Shown: positions 18,916-27,841, counted from the first letter of the stretch. The stretch is 64,000 nucleotides of DNA from an uncultured bacterium (GCA_949300025.1 CASGCS010000023.1:22734-86733), one strand, 5' to 3'. Made by a program: numbers and translations. Notes: a model not told the origin generated them from the letters alone.

Positions 18916-21900
18916 ATGAAAAAATTATTCCTACTGGCGTTTGCATTGACAGTCTCCATCGGCTGTGCCTATGCGCAAATCTCCGTGAGCGGAAAAATCA
19001 CTTCCGCAGAAGACGGATCTCCTGTTCCATTTGCGAATGTGGTTGTAAAGGGAACAACGAACCTCGCCGTTACCGATGACAATGGAGAGTATATCATCAG
19101 TAACGTTCCGAGCGACGGCATTCTGGTTTTCTCGTCTATCGGATTCCTTGATCTGGAAGAACATGTTGCAGGCAGGGACAGGATAGATGCAAGACTGCAT
19201 GTGGAGACCAATATTCTCGACGAAGTAATGGTGGTGGCATACGGCACGGTTAAGAAGGGGTCATACTCCGGTTCTGCGGCAATCGTAGATGACCAGGCCA
19301 TAAAGGATGCTCCGGTTGTAAGTTTCGAACAGGTCCTGGCCGGAAAAGCGCCCGGTGTACAGGTTTCATCCTATTCGGGCTCACCCGGTAGCGAGGTGGA
19401 GATAAGCGTCCGCGGCTTTGGTTCGTTCAACGCAAGCAACCAGCCTCTGTACGTTATAGACGGCGTACCTGCGACAAGCGGAGACTGGGGTTCCGGAAAC
19501 ATCTCTACCAGCGCCATGAACTTCTTGAACCCAAGCGATGTGGCATCTGTAACAATTCTGAAGGATGCGGCAGCCGCCTCTCTTTACGGCTCACGCGCAT
19601 CGAACGGTGTAATCCTCATTACCACGAAAAAGGGAGAACAGGGCAAACTGACCTCTACATTCAAGGCCAGCGTAGGTCTCTCCTACTTTGCATACAACAA
19701 CTACCCTCTGGCAAGCGATTCAGAATCTGAAAGACTGCACAGGGAATCGTGGTACAACTACGGAATGGACAATCCCGATGCATGGAACGGGGCCTATGCC
19801 TCTCTGAACGACTATGTAAACGCTCAGGTAGAGAAGAACTATCCTGCAAGGGACGAGACCAAATATATATATAAGGATTGGGAAGACGTGCTCTTCAGGA
19901 CAGGCGTATCGCAGACATACGAATACAATATCTCAGGCGGAGGAAAGATGGGAAACATCTACGCTTCACTGGCCTATACAGACCAACAGGGCGTGGTCGA
20001 TATCGCCTATCTGCGCAGATTCTCGTCTACTGTCAATGCAGAGACCTCCATAGGCAAGAGATTCAGGATGGGCGCCACGCTCCAATATTCATGGCAGTAC
20101 CAGGACGGACACCAGGAGGGATATACCACAAAGGATAACCCGTTCTGGATATGGAAGGTGGTACTCAACGACAGATGGCCTTACGCTTATGCAGACGGTA
20201 CTCCGTATACAGAAGCCATGAACCCGCAACTTTCTACTGTAAACCCTGAGCCATTCTACGACAAACAGCTGAACGATGCAAAACAGAACCGTCTGCTGCT
20301 TAAAGGCTGGGCAGAATTCAAGATTACAGATTATCTGAAGATAAAGACCATACTCAGCAGCGACCAGCTTTGGGTACATGACCGTTTCGGATGGTTCTAC
20401 GGACACCCCAACTTCTATGCATATTCAGATATAGGAGGTTACATGTCTGACCGATACAGAGAGGTGAACAGAATCGTAAGTTCTACCACGCTGAATTTCG
20501 ACAAGACATGGAACAGGCACCATGTAAGCGCAATGGTGGGCTGGGAAGCCGAAGAGGAGAAATATACAAACTCATATTTGGGAAAGATAGACTTCTCATA
20601 CCTCGGAGCTACAGAATCTATCATGGGTGCAGGATATGAAGGAGCCTACACATGGTCGCGCGAAGAGGGACTTCTCTCTGTGCTGAGCAGTTTGAGCTAC
20701 GATTTCGACGGCAGATACTTCATCACCGGAACATACCGCAGGGACGGTTCTTCACGTCTTGCACCTGAAACAAGATGGGGAGACTTCTGGTCTGTTTCAG
20801 GTTCATGGAGATTCTCAAACGAAAAGTTCCTGGACTACCAATGGCTGAACGACGGTAAGTTGCGCGGTTCTTACGGAACAAGCGGAACGCTCCCTACAGA
20901 TTACTTCGGATATATGTCTATCTACAACTATGAGTCATACGGCGATGTCGGAGCAAGTTACCCTGCAAACGTTGCAAACACAGACCTTACATGGGAGAAG
21001 AACAAAAACTGGAACGTCGGTCTCGATGCAACGATATTCGACAAATACACATTCTCTGTAGAGTACTTCAACAGAAAGACTACAGACCTGCTTCTGGATG
21101 CGACAATCCCGAGCACGACCGGATTCAGCACCACACTTATGAACATAGGTTCGATGGTGAACAGAGGATGGGAAATTTCCCTGAACGTAGATATACTCAA
21201 GAAGAAAGACTGGGATCTCTCTGTAGGCGTAAACTGGTCTACAATACATAACGAGGTATTGGCACTCTCTACAGAAGACGAGATGATAGAAGATACCCCT
21301 TGGGTATGGAAGGAAGGTTATGCATTCTATCAATATTATACCAGAAATTACCTTGGAGTATGTCCTGAAGACAACTACATGGGCAACAGCGGTCTGAAAG
21401 CCGGTAACCCCATGTATGCCGAGGGTTCTTTCTACAGCAAGGGTGAAACTGTAGACCAGGATGTGATGCTCAAGGACGGAACCGTTATCAAGGAGGGCGG
21501 CACAATGCCTAAGGACAGTTACAACTACTATCCTACAACCAGAGTAAATTCCAGCAGTATGATTCTCGACGGCAAGACTGCCATTCCCAAGGGATTCGGC
21601 GGATTCAACGTAAACCTGCGCTGGAAAGACCTGAGTTTCTCAATGGCGTGGTCTTACAAATACGGCCACTACATCTGGGATGAAGGTACAGAACAGCTGG
21701 CAAACGACGGATACTACTCATTCCACAGGAATATCCTCAAATCGCAGACAGATACATGGTCTGAAAGCAATCCCGACGGAAAAGTTCCGAGACGTGTTGC
21801 AGGTAATACCGAAGGCGGTTACTATTATTCGAGCAAATTCCTGAAGAAGGGCGATTTCCTCAGGCTCAAGAACCTCACCCTTTCATACTCTATTCCTAAG

Positions 21901-22071
21901 AATTTCATCAACAAGATGGGGCTTACGAATGCACGCGTCTATCTGGCAGGAGCGAACCTGCTCACATTCTCGGGACTCGATATAGATCCTGAAATACGGT
22001 CAAGCGGATATTACAACTACTCGATGCCGGCACTGAGAACTGTGACACTGGGCGTAGAGGTTAGCTTCTAA
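18916..22071 (+). CDS. SusC/RagA-family TonB-dependent outer-membrane transporter (second pair)
   Basis: The 1051-residue protein has a signal peptide (AYAQ near residue 21), a carboxypeptidase-regulatory-like domain (SPVPFANVVVKGTTN, GEYIISNVPSDG, about 22-105), the TonB box region LDEVMVVAYGT, a plug with LYVIDGVPA and ASVTILKDAAAASLYGSRAS, and a beta-barrel ending in a terminal Phe (GVEVSF). It is clearly related to the first SusC in the N-terminal 230 residues but the barrel differs, which suggests a different ligand. It is followed by its SusD partner after 29 nt. Confidence 0.95.
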   Translation: MKKLFLLAFALTVSIGCAYAQISVSGKITSAEDGSPVPFANVVVKGTTNLAVTDDNGEYIISNVPSDGILVFSSIGFLDLEEHVAGRDRIDARLHVETNILDEVMVVAYGTVKKGSYSGSAAIVDDQAIKDAPVVSFEQVLAGKAPGVQVSSYSGSPGSEVEISVRGFGSFNASNQPLYVIDGVPATSGDWGSGNISTSAMNFLNPSDVASVTILKDAAAASLYGSRASNGVILITTKKGEQGKLTSTFKASVGLSYFAYNNYPLASDSESERLHRESWYNYGMDNPDAWNGAYASLNDYVNAQVEKNYPARDETKYIYKDWEDVLFRTGVSQTYEYNISGGGKMGNIYASLAYTDQQGVVDIAYLRRFSSTVNAETSIGKRFRMGATLQYSWQYQDGHQEGYTTKDNPFWIWKVVLNDRWPYAYADGTPYTEAMNPQLSTVNPEPFYDKQLNDAKQNRLLLKGWAEFKITDYLKIKTILSSDQLWVHDRFGWFYGHPNFYAYSDIGGYMSDRYREVNRIVSSTTLNFDKTWNRHHVSAMVGWEAEEEKYTNSYLGKIDFSYLGATESIMGAGYEGAYTWSREEGLLSVLSSLSYDFDGRYFITGTYRRDGSSRLAPETRWGDFWSVSGSWRFSNEKFLDYQWLNDGKLRGSYGTSGTLPTDYFGYMSIYNYESYGDVGASYPANVANTDLTWEKNKNWNVGLDATIFDKYTFSVEYFNRKTTDLLLDATIPSTTGFSTTLMNIGSMVNRGWEISLNVDILKKKDWDLSVGVNWSTIHNEVLALSTEDEMIEDTPWVWKEGYAFYQYYTRNYLGVCPEDNYMGNSGLKAGNPMYAEGSFYSKGETVDQDVMLKDGTVIKEGGTMPKDSYNYYPTTRVNSSSMILDGKTAIPKGFGGFNVNLRWKDLSFSMAWSYKYGHYIWDEGTEQLANDGYYSFHRNILKSQTDTWSESNPDGKVPRRVAGNTEGGYYYSSKFLKKGDFLRLKNLTLSYSIPKNFINKMGLTNARVYLAGANLLTFSGLDIDPEIRSSGYYNYSMPALRTVTLGVEVSF

Positions 22072-22100
22072 ATCATTATTAACTTTAAAAATAAAGAAAC

Positions 22101-23576
22101 ATGAAAAAATTAATATATAAATTAGCTGTCGGCATTACTATAATTTCGGGGCTCTCTTCATGCGATGGATTCTTAGACAGACTCCCTACCGATTCTGTCG
22201 TAGCCCAGAATGCAATGGCTACTCTTTACGATGCGGGAGTAGTGGTAAACGGCCTGTACACCGATTTGAAATACTATACCATGTACGGTTCATATATGGC
22301 ATACATGGGAGACATGAGGGCAGACAATATCTACCCTACCGCAATCGGAGGCACATCAAACAATATATATGCAATGACTTACGAGTCTGAGCAGAGCACC
22401 TATTTCAGTTTGTGGCATGGCTTTTATACAACGATAATGAGAGCCAATACCGTCATTCAGAACATAGAGGCGCTGGAGGTGGAGACAGATAGCGACATAG
22501 CTACGAAGAACGACTACCTCGGCCAGGCTTATGCCGTAAGGGCTCTCTGTTATTTCGACCTTGCAAGGCTCTACGGCTATCCGTACCTCAGAGATAACGG
22601 AGCTTCGCTCGGAGCCGTTCTTATAGAGACACCTGTAGCTCCGCAGGAATCCAGACTTCCGCGCAGCACAGTGGCCCAGACCTACCAAATGGTACAACAG
22701 GACCTCGAAACGGCTTTAGGACTGCTTTCGAAAGAGAAGAATACAGGCCATTTCAACTGGTGGGCAGCCCGTCTGCTCCAGGCAAGGGTTCACCTCTATA
22801 AAGGCGAATATTCTCAGGCATATACAGCTGCCGTGGATGTAATAGACAATTCACCTTACAGATATGTGTCCAACAGCGAGTACCGCGACTACTGGGGAAG
22901 AGAGGGAGACGATGAGTCCGTTCTCGAATTGCTGGTGAGCACAGACGGCGATATAGACCCCGACGGAGGTTTCTACACCATTTACCACAACCTCTGGTTC
23001 GGAGAGCCGAACTCCGGAGGAAGCCTTATCCCTACAAAGAAATGGAGAGAACTCTTTACCAATACTCCCAATGACGTACGCGGACAGATGATAACATACG
23101 ACGATCCTAACGGAGAGGGTAAAAAGACAGGAGAACTGTGGCTGAAAAAATTCATAGGCAACGTAGACAGAGGCTACACATTCAGAAGAAACAACCCCCG
23201 CATCCTGCGTATTACCGAAGCATACCTTATTGCAGCGGAGGCAGGATTGGAGAGCGGAGCTTCGGATGCAAGCGACTATCTCAACATTATCCGCAAGAGG
23301 GCTGACCCTACTGCACAGGATGTCGTTGCGACATTGGATTTGATTCAGGAGGAGCGCCAGAAAGAGTTCATCGGAGAAGGACACCGTTTCTTTGACATAA
23401 TGAGACGCGGCGGCACCATAAAGAGGGATATTGCAGAAGACCCTCGCGACTATGCGGGCGGAGTCGGCTATGTCCACTCTTTCGACTGGGACTCATATCA
23501 GGTTGCACTGCCTATTTCAAGGACAGAGCGGCTAATCTATCCCGAACTGCAGCAGAACCCCGGATACAAGGAATAA
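22101..23576 (+). CDS. SusD/RagB-family outer-membrane lipoprotein (second pair)
   Basis: The 491-residue protein has a lipoprotein signal ending GLSSC (Cys21), then DGFLDRLPTDS. The SusD landmarks AVRALCYFDLARLYGYPY (about 147-165) and IQEERQKEFIGEGHRFFDIMRR (about 415-436) are present. It ends LQQNPGYKE, as does the SusD of the first pair (QQNPGY). It would bind the ligand at the surface for the adjacent SusC. A strong terminator follows 24 nt later, so the unit is just two genes. Confidence 0.94.
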   Translation: MKKLIYKLAVGITIISGLSSCDGFLDRLPTDSVVAQNAMATLYDAGVVVNGLYTDLKYYTMYGSYMAYMGDMRADNIYPTAIGGTSNNIYAMTYESEQSTYFSLWHGFYTTIMRANTVIQNIEALEVETDSDIATKNDYLGQAYAVRALCYFDLARLYGYPYLRDNGASLGAVLIETPVAPQESRLPRSTVAQTYQMVQQDLETALGLLSKEKNTGHFNWWAARLLQARVHLYKGEYSQAYTAAVDVIDNSPYRYVSNSEYRDYWGREGDDESVLELLVSTDGDIDPDGGFYTIYHNLWFGEPNSGGSLIPTKKWRELFTNTPNDVRGQMITYDDPNGEGKKTGELWLKKFIGNVDRGYTFRRNNPRILRITEAYLIAAEAGLESGASDASDYLNIIRKRADPTAQDVVATLDLIQEERQKEFIGEGHRFFDIMRRGGTIKRDIAEDPRDYAGGVGYVHSFDWDSYQVALPISRTERLIYPELQQNPGYKE

Positions 23577-23600
23577 ATCCAGGATATGGCAGAAAAAAGC

Positions 23601-23633
23601 ATCCCGCAGGCTTCAAAACCTGCGGGATTTTTT
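23601..23633 (+). terminator. Rho-independent terminator of the second susC-susD unit
   Basis: A perfect 10-bp stem ATCCCGCAGG/CCTGCGGGAT (23601-23610 with 23619-23628) with an 8-nt loop is followed by a T-tract to 23633. Confidence 0.88.
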
Positions 23634-23664
23634 ATATAACAAATACATTGGGTTATCTCTCTAT

Positions 23665-23679
23665 TTCCTGACTTTGACA
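23665..23679 (+). repeat. Left terminal inverted repeat of the insertion sequence
   Basis: TTCCTGACTTTGACA; identical to the complement of 25251-25265. Confidence 0.88.
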
Positions 23680-23689
23680 ATGCGTCACC

Positions 23690-25149
23690 CTACTCGGATG
23701 TGTCCTGAGAAAAGAGTTCCAGCAATGGTTTGATGGCTTCCTGCTGTGGTGTTGTGAACAGGGTTTCAGTATAAGCCGAGCCGTTGGGCAGCCTTATCCT
23801 GAGCGTCGTTATTGTCTTGGCGATTTCCAGAACCTTGTCAACGCTCATCTTCATGCCGAGTTCTCTGATGACCCGCTCAAGTTCCTTATACACCTTGTAG
23901 GCTACAAAGCAGATGCAGATATGGGCCTCGATACGTCTCTCCGTAAAGTGGAACATCGGACGCATTTCGAGCGTACCCTTGCCGATGCGGAAGGCCCTCT
24001 CAACCACCCATAGGCCATGGTATTGTGATATGACCTCCGTCCCCGGCAGGTCCGTATTCGTTATATACCCCTTCAGTCCATCCCAAAGACTGTCCTCCGC
24101 TATCTTTTCCTCATTGATGCTTACGGTTATGTCCCTGCTGATGTCAAGGAACTTGTTGTAGCCCCGTTTGTTTACGTTGTCCTTGGTCAGGGTGCCTTTC
24201 GCATAGGCCTTCCGGAGTCTCTCGACTCCCTTGCTGCGGTTCCATGCGCTTTTCTTTGCCCGTGCATCCGAGTAGCTTACAATCAGCCTCTGAGTGTCAT
24301 TCCTGCGGCACTCAACGATGTTCCCGTCCGTCCTGTCGGCTTCCAGGATCCAGTCTTTTATCCTCTGGGACTCGTTCCGTATTCTCGCCCCGAGGATGTA
24401 TCGGTAGCCGGCGGATTCCAGTAGTTCCACATTCCTTGTGCTCATAAGCCCAGAATCAGCCACAACTATGAAGTCTGTCAGCTTGAAGCGCTGGACAAAG
24501 TCATCTATTACCGGTATCATCGTGCGCCCCTCGTATTGGCTCCCGTTGAAGATGGAGTAGGACATCGGGTAGCCGTCCGGATCCGGTGAGGACTCGAAGT
24601 ATAGCGTGGTCACATCGTAGAAGACGACCCCTATCCGTCCACCGAGGATCCTCATCGTGTGCTCCACGCTTATCTGCTGGACCTTCTCCTGCTGAGTGTT
24701 GTACAGCCTGTCCATGTAGCTGTAGATATTGTGCAGCCGGACGTCCTCGTCGAAATAGGACTTCAGGTACTCCGCTGTCGCGACCTTGCTCTGTGGCTGG
24801 CATACCCTCGCGATGACTAGATGTCGCAGGATACTGTCCCCGATTGCCCCGAAACCGATCCTGTCGTATATGTGGCCGAGGATAACCTGAGGCGTGTTCT
24901 GCAGCGTCCTCTCGATGCGGAAATGGTGTTCCTCGCTTCTCGGAGTGCCTGTGTGCTCTCGTCAAAGTCAAGCGTCAGCTGGCCGGAATATCCGTCTATC
25001 CATTGACGAGCCACGACCTCAAGGCGGGATATCTCATCGGGGTCGGACGACACACCTATCGTCTTCAACTCCTTGAACCTGCCGCTGCTCTTGTCCGCGA
25101 CAACTACACTGACCGTACCGCTGCGGTTCTTCTTTTTGCGCACAAACAT
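23690..25149 (-). pseudogene. IS1634/IS4-type transposase, interrupted by a frameshift
   Basis: The N-terminal part (ATG at 25149, MFVRKKKNRSGTVSVVV...) reads in one frame to about residue 70, then similarity continues in the -1 frame from about 24934 (EEHHFRIERTLQNTPQVILG...) to the stop at 23690. Joined, the protein is about 485 residues, near the family's length. The C-terminal frame holds the DDE core: the first Asp in VVFYDVTTLYFES, the second in IVVADSGLMS, and the Glu in YHGLWVVERAFRIGK with the following Arg/Lys. The first ATG in the C-terminal frame is at 24715. I see no standard slippery heptamer at the junction, so a disabling mutation or an assembly error is more likely than programmed frameshifting, but the latter is not excluded. 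Confidence 0.82.
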
Positions 25150-25250
25150 GCCATAAAGATACTCATTTTAGGCTTGCGTCACCCGCGTCACCGGAAGACT
25201 TTTCTGAAACTGCTGATTATGACATGGTTACAATTGGCGCGTTTTTAGGC

Positions 25251-25265
25251 TGTCAAAGTCAGGAA
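25251..25265 (-). repeat. Right terminal inverted repeat of the insertion sequence
   Basis: The minus strand reads TTCCTGACTTTGACA, a perfect copy of the left end. Confidence 0.88.
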
Positions 25266-25503
25266 TCGAGTCGGGGTTGTTCCAGATATCCACAACCAGC
25301 ACCCCCTCCCTGTCGGAAGTCGTTATTGCATTTATATAGTTGTCGACAGCCTCAGATATAGTCTCGTATGTCTGCCTGTCTACCACTACGGCCACGCAGC
25401 TTTTTCTTGTAGAACAACTGACAATAAGAAACATGACAGCCGACAGTGTCAGCAAAAATGAATTAAAAATTTTTAATTTACCCAATGCTTTTATTTTCAA
25501 CAA
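25266..25503 (-). pseudogene. Lipoprotein gene truncated by the insertion sequence
   Basis: About 79 codons remain. The product starts with a signal ending LIVSC (Cys30), followed by VVVDRQTYETISEAVDNYI and VLVVDIWNNPDSI. This resembles the N-terminus of large Bacteroidota surface lipoproteins that begin with an 'I(V)IDxxTY ... D.W..PDSI' segment, sometimes linked to C25-peptidase-like folds; I hold that loosely. The reading frame enters the insertion sequence at 25265 and stops within it at 25228. The sequence on the other side of the element (below 23665) does not continue the gene, so its 3' part has been lost. Confidence 0.65.
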
Positions 25504-25651
25504 ATTAACTTCTATTGATTTTTTACGAAAACAGAATTATAATATTTTTCATTAAAATTGTAAGAAGTTTCAGAAAATACCTAAAAATAACTAGCGCGCG
25601 ATTGAAGCACGGAAAAACACAAGACATTTATTTACCTTACACGACCGCATC

Positions 25652-26287
25652 ATGTATAATATTAAGAATCATTGTTTTAAATTATTTTTTAAAAACTTTT
25701 CGCTTTACGCTTCAGCCATTGTGGCACTCGTCTCATGCAACATTGCTGGAGAACCGTTTTCAGAGAAAGAGATTTCAATTATAAAGGCCGGAGAACCCTC
25801 TGCACCAATGAAAGTTCTTACAATAGAAAATAGAGCCGACAGTCTGTTATTAAGGGAACGCTCCGCACTGCTTTCCAAAAAGGAAATTGCATCCGCCACC
25901 TACAAACTGCTGGAAAAGCGGCTTGTCTCCACCGTTTCAGACAGCACTGTAGACGGTGTGGGGCTCGCCGCCCCGCAGGTCGGAATTTTAAAGAGAGTCG
26001 TAGCGGTACAGCGTTACGACAAGGAGGGAGCGCCGTTTGAAGTCTACCCGAACATCCGTATTACGGAATATTCGGCCGAAAAGCAGGCAGGCCGTGAAGG
26101 ATGCCTCTCCGTCCCGGATACGAACGGCATTGTAGAGAGAGCGCAGAGCGTTGTAATTTCATACACCTGCCCGCAGACCCTCAAGACAGTGAATGACACT
26201 GTCCAAGGGTACACGGCGGTGATATTCCAGCATGAGACAGACCACCTCGACGGTGTGCTCTACACAGACAAACTGTATGTAGAATAA
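25652..26287 (+). CDS. Peptide deformylase with a lipoprotein signal (putative exported deformylase)
   Basis: The 211-residue protein carries all three deformylase motifs: GVGLAAPQ (102-109), EGCLS (149-153, metal ligand Cys151) and HETDH (194-198, ligands His194 and His198, catalytic Glu195). Cytosolic Def removes the formyl group from nascent proteins. Here the catalytic domain is preceded by about 45 extra residues that look like an export signal: a basic start, a hydrophobic run and IVALVSC with Cys29 as a lipidation site. This predicts a periplasmic or outer-membrane-anchored enzyme, so it is probably not the housekeeping deformylase. The 148-nt region upstream is AT-rich and holds divergent starts. 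It converges on trpB with a 15-nt gap. Confidence 0.86.
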   Translation: MYNIKNHCFKLFFKNFSLYASAIVALVSCNIAGEPFSEKEISIIKAGEPSAPMKVLTIENRADSLLLRERSALLSKKEIASATYKLLEKRLVSTVSDSTVDGVGLAAPQVGILKRVVAVQRYDKEGAPFEVYPNIRITEYSAEKQAGREGCLSVPDTNGIVERAQSVVISYTCPQTLKTVNDTVQGYTAVIFQHETDHLDGVLYTDKLYVE

Positions 26288-26302
26288 TCTACCCGGCAGC
26301 TG

Positions 26303-27601
26303 TTACAGTTTTCCGTCGAGCAGCATCTCGTAGGTTGCCAGATCCAGAAGGCCGTGGCCCGAAAGGTTGAAGAGTATTACCTCCTCCTTGCCGGCCTCCT
26401 TTGCCTTGAGCGCCTCCTGTACTGCAAGAGCGATTGCATGGGTCGATTCCGGAGCGGGGATTATGCCCTCGCAGCGCGAAAAGAGCAACCCTGCATTAAG
26501 TGCATCCTTCTGCTCTACGGTGTACGACTCTATCAGCCCGTCCTGCTTGAGCTGGCTTACGATTTGTCCGCCCCCATGATAGCGCAATCCTGCGGCATGT
26601 ATCTGCGCCGGCTGGAAATCATGGCCGAGTGTATACATGGGAATGAGCGGGGTCATGCCGGCGGTATCGCCGAAATCATACTCCATTTTGCCTTTGGTAA
26701 GTTTGGGACATGCGGCCGGCTCTGCTGCCATGAAACGGGTCTTCTTTCCATCCTTGAGATTGTGCCTGAGGAAAGGGAAGGAAATTCCCGAGAAGTTTGA
26801 ACCTCCTCCGAAACATGCTATCACCTTGTCGGGATAGTCCCCTGTCAGTTCCAGCTGCTTCTCCGCTTCCAGACCTATTATTGTCTGATGCAGAAGCACA
26901 TGGTTCAAGACAGAACCGAGCGTATAGCGGCAGTTCGGAGTCTCGAGCGCCATCTCCACAGCCTCAGATATTGCTATTCCAAGACTTCCCTGGCAATCAG
27001 GGTCTTTCGCCAGAATATCGCGCCCGAATTTTGTAACATTGGAAGGGCTGGCATGAACCTGTCCGCCGTAGGTTCTCATCACGATTTTTCTGTAAGGCTT
27101 GAGATTATAGCTGTTCTTTACCATAAACACATTCAGGTCCAGACCAAAATGCTGGCAGGCTATGCTCAGCGCCGAGCCCCATTGTCCTGCACCGGTTTCT
27201 GTGGTGATATGCTTTATCCCTTGCTTTGCATTGTAGTAGGCCTGAGGAATTGCAGAATTGAGTTTATGGGAGCCCACAGGGCTTACGCTTTCATTCTTGA
27301 AGTAGATTTTTGCCGGTGTATCCAACGCCTTTTCCAGCCCCGAAGCCCTTACAAGCGGCGTAGGCCTGTATATTTTCAAAAGGGTGAGAACCTCATCGGG
27401 GATATCTATGAAACGCTCTTTTGAAAACTCCTGGGCAACCAGTTCTTTTGCAAAGAGCGGCTCCATCTCCTCGGGTTTAAGAGGCTGCCTTGTCTTGGGA
27501 TTGAGCAGAGGCTGTGGAGCGTTAGGCATATCGGCCAGTATATTATACCATTGTCTGGGCATCTCGCTCTCGGGGAGCGTAATTTTTTTCGTCAGTTTCA
27601 T
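26303..27601 (-). CDS. trpB: Tryptophan synthase beta chain, TrpB2 type
   Basis: The 432-residue PLP enzyme condenses indole with serine to tryptophan. The PLP-binding Lys113 lies in VGSHKLNSA, the ETGAGQWGSAL motif at about 139-149 carries the catalytic Glu region, and the phosphate-binding CFGGGSNF loop is near 264-271. The N-terminal extension (PESEMPRQWYNILADMP) and overall length are those of the TrpB2 subfamily, which usually works without a matching TrpA. I chose the ATG at 27601; an upstream in-frame start at 27685 would fall inside the attenuator hairpin. No trpA is nearby. Expression is probably controlled by the Trp leader just upstream. Confidence 0.93.
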   Translation of the reverse strand: MKLTKKITLPESEMPRQWYNILADMPNAPQPLLNPKTRQPLKPEEMEPLFAKELVAQEFSKERFIDIPDEVLTLLKIYRPTPLVRASGLEKALDTPAKIYFKNESVSPVGSHKLNSAIPQAYYNAKQGIKHITTETGAGQWGSALSIACQHFGLDLNVFMVKNSYNLKPYRKIVMRTYGGQVHASPSNVTKFGRDILAKDPDCQGSLGIAISEAVEMALETPNCRYTLGSVLNHVLLHQTIIGLEAEKQLELTGDYPDKVIACFGGGSNFSGISFPFLRHNLKDGKKTRFMAAEPAACPKLTKGKMEYDFGDTAGMTPLIPMYTLGHDFQPAQIHAAGLRYHGGGQIVSQLKQDGLIESYTVEQKDALNAGLLFSRCEGIIPAPESTHAIALAVQEALKAKEAGKEEVILFNLSGHGLLDLATYEMLLDGKL

Positions 27602-27663
27602 TTTTTCAGGTTTTAAAGGATTTATAATATTATGCGCATATTCCAACTTTTCAGCTAAAACAG

Positions 27664-27694
27664 ACAGGCCCGAATGCGTGAGCACCGGGCCTGT
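27664..27694 (-). terminator. Attenuator terminator hairpin upstream of trpB
   Basis: On the minus strand a 9-bp stem ACAGGCCCG/CGGGCCTGT (27694-27686 with 27672-27664) encloses a 13-nt loop and is followed by CTGTTTTA, a short U-tract. The loop and the end of the 5' arm (27678-27687) can instead pair with 27737-27746. Confidence 0.75.
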
Positions 27695-27751
27695 TGTATA
27701 ATTCTATCTGATTACTTATATGTTAAATAAATAGGGCAATGCTCACAAGAT

Positions 27752-27790
27752 TCATATCCTGTGCCACCACCAATTTCTATTATTTGACAT
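27752..27790 (-). CDS. Trp leader peptide MSNNRNWWWHRI
   Basis: A 12-codon reading frame ATG to TGA encodes three consecutive tryptophans (TGG TGG TGG, residues 7-9) just before the first arm of the attenuator. Its start is about 12 nt from the predicted transcription start. Its role is to sense charged tRNA-Trp by ribosome stalling; the peptide itself is not expected to have a function. Confidence 0.87.
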   Translation of the reverse strand: MSNNRNWWWHRI

Positions 27791-27808
27791 CACTGAGTTC
27801 ATCGAGCA

Positions 27809-27841
27809 CAAATTTAACAAAACATTTTCCACAACTGCAAA
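27809..27841 (-). promoter_or_regulatory. Promoter for the Trp leader and trpB
   Basis: On the minus strand TTTG (27841-27838) and TAAATTTG (27816-27809) are 21 nt apart, a perfect match to both Bacteroidota elements. It sits directly after the stop codon of prmC, so trpB is separately controlled. Confidence 0.65.

Larger units (their letters stand above)
23665..25265 (-). mobile_element. IS1634-like insertion sequence (about 1.6 kb)
   Basis: The element is bounded by perfect 15-bp terminal inverted repeats (TTCCTGACTTTGACA at 23665-23679 and its complement at 25251-25265). It encodes one DDE transposase on the minus strand, broken by a frameshift. Base composition is visibly richer in G and C than the flanks. 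The outer flanks do not show a matching short target duplication (left ...CTCTCTAT, right TCGAGTCG...), which suggests a rearrangement after insertion. The right end lies inside a lipoprotein gene; the remainder of that gene is not found beyond the left end. Confidence 0.87.
27664..27790 (-). promoter_or_regulatory. Tryptophan attenuator (transcribed leader of trpB)
   Basis: Four segments can form exclusive pairs. Segment 1 (CACAGGAT, 27763-27756, right after the Trp codons) pairs with ATCTTGTG (27751-27744). Segment 2 (GTGAGCATTG, 27746-27737) pairs with segment 3 (CGGTGCTCAC, 27687-27678) over 10 positions including two G-U pairs. Segments 3 and 4 form the terminator. A ribosome stalled at the Trp codons would cover segment 1, free segment 2 for the 2:3 pair and block the terminator. 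This is the classic attenuation layout; a Trp leader motif (Bacteroid-trp) is described for the phylum, and this may be an instance. Confidence 0.85.

Noticed and set aside
24934..24950. Programmed -1 frameshift signal in the transposase
   Set aside because: No X-XXY-YYZ slippery heptamer is seen at the junction; kept only as a possibility in the findings.
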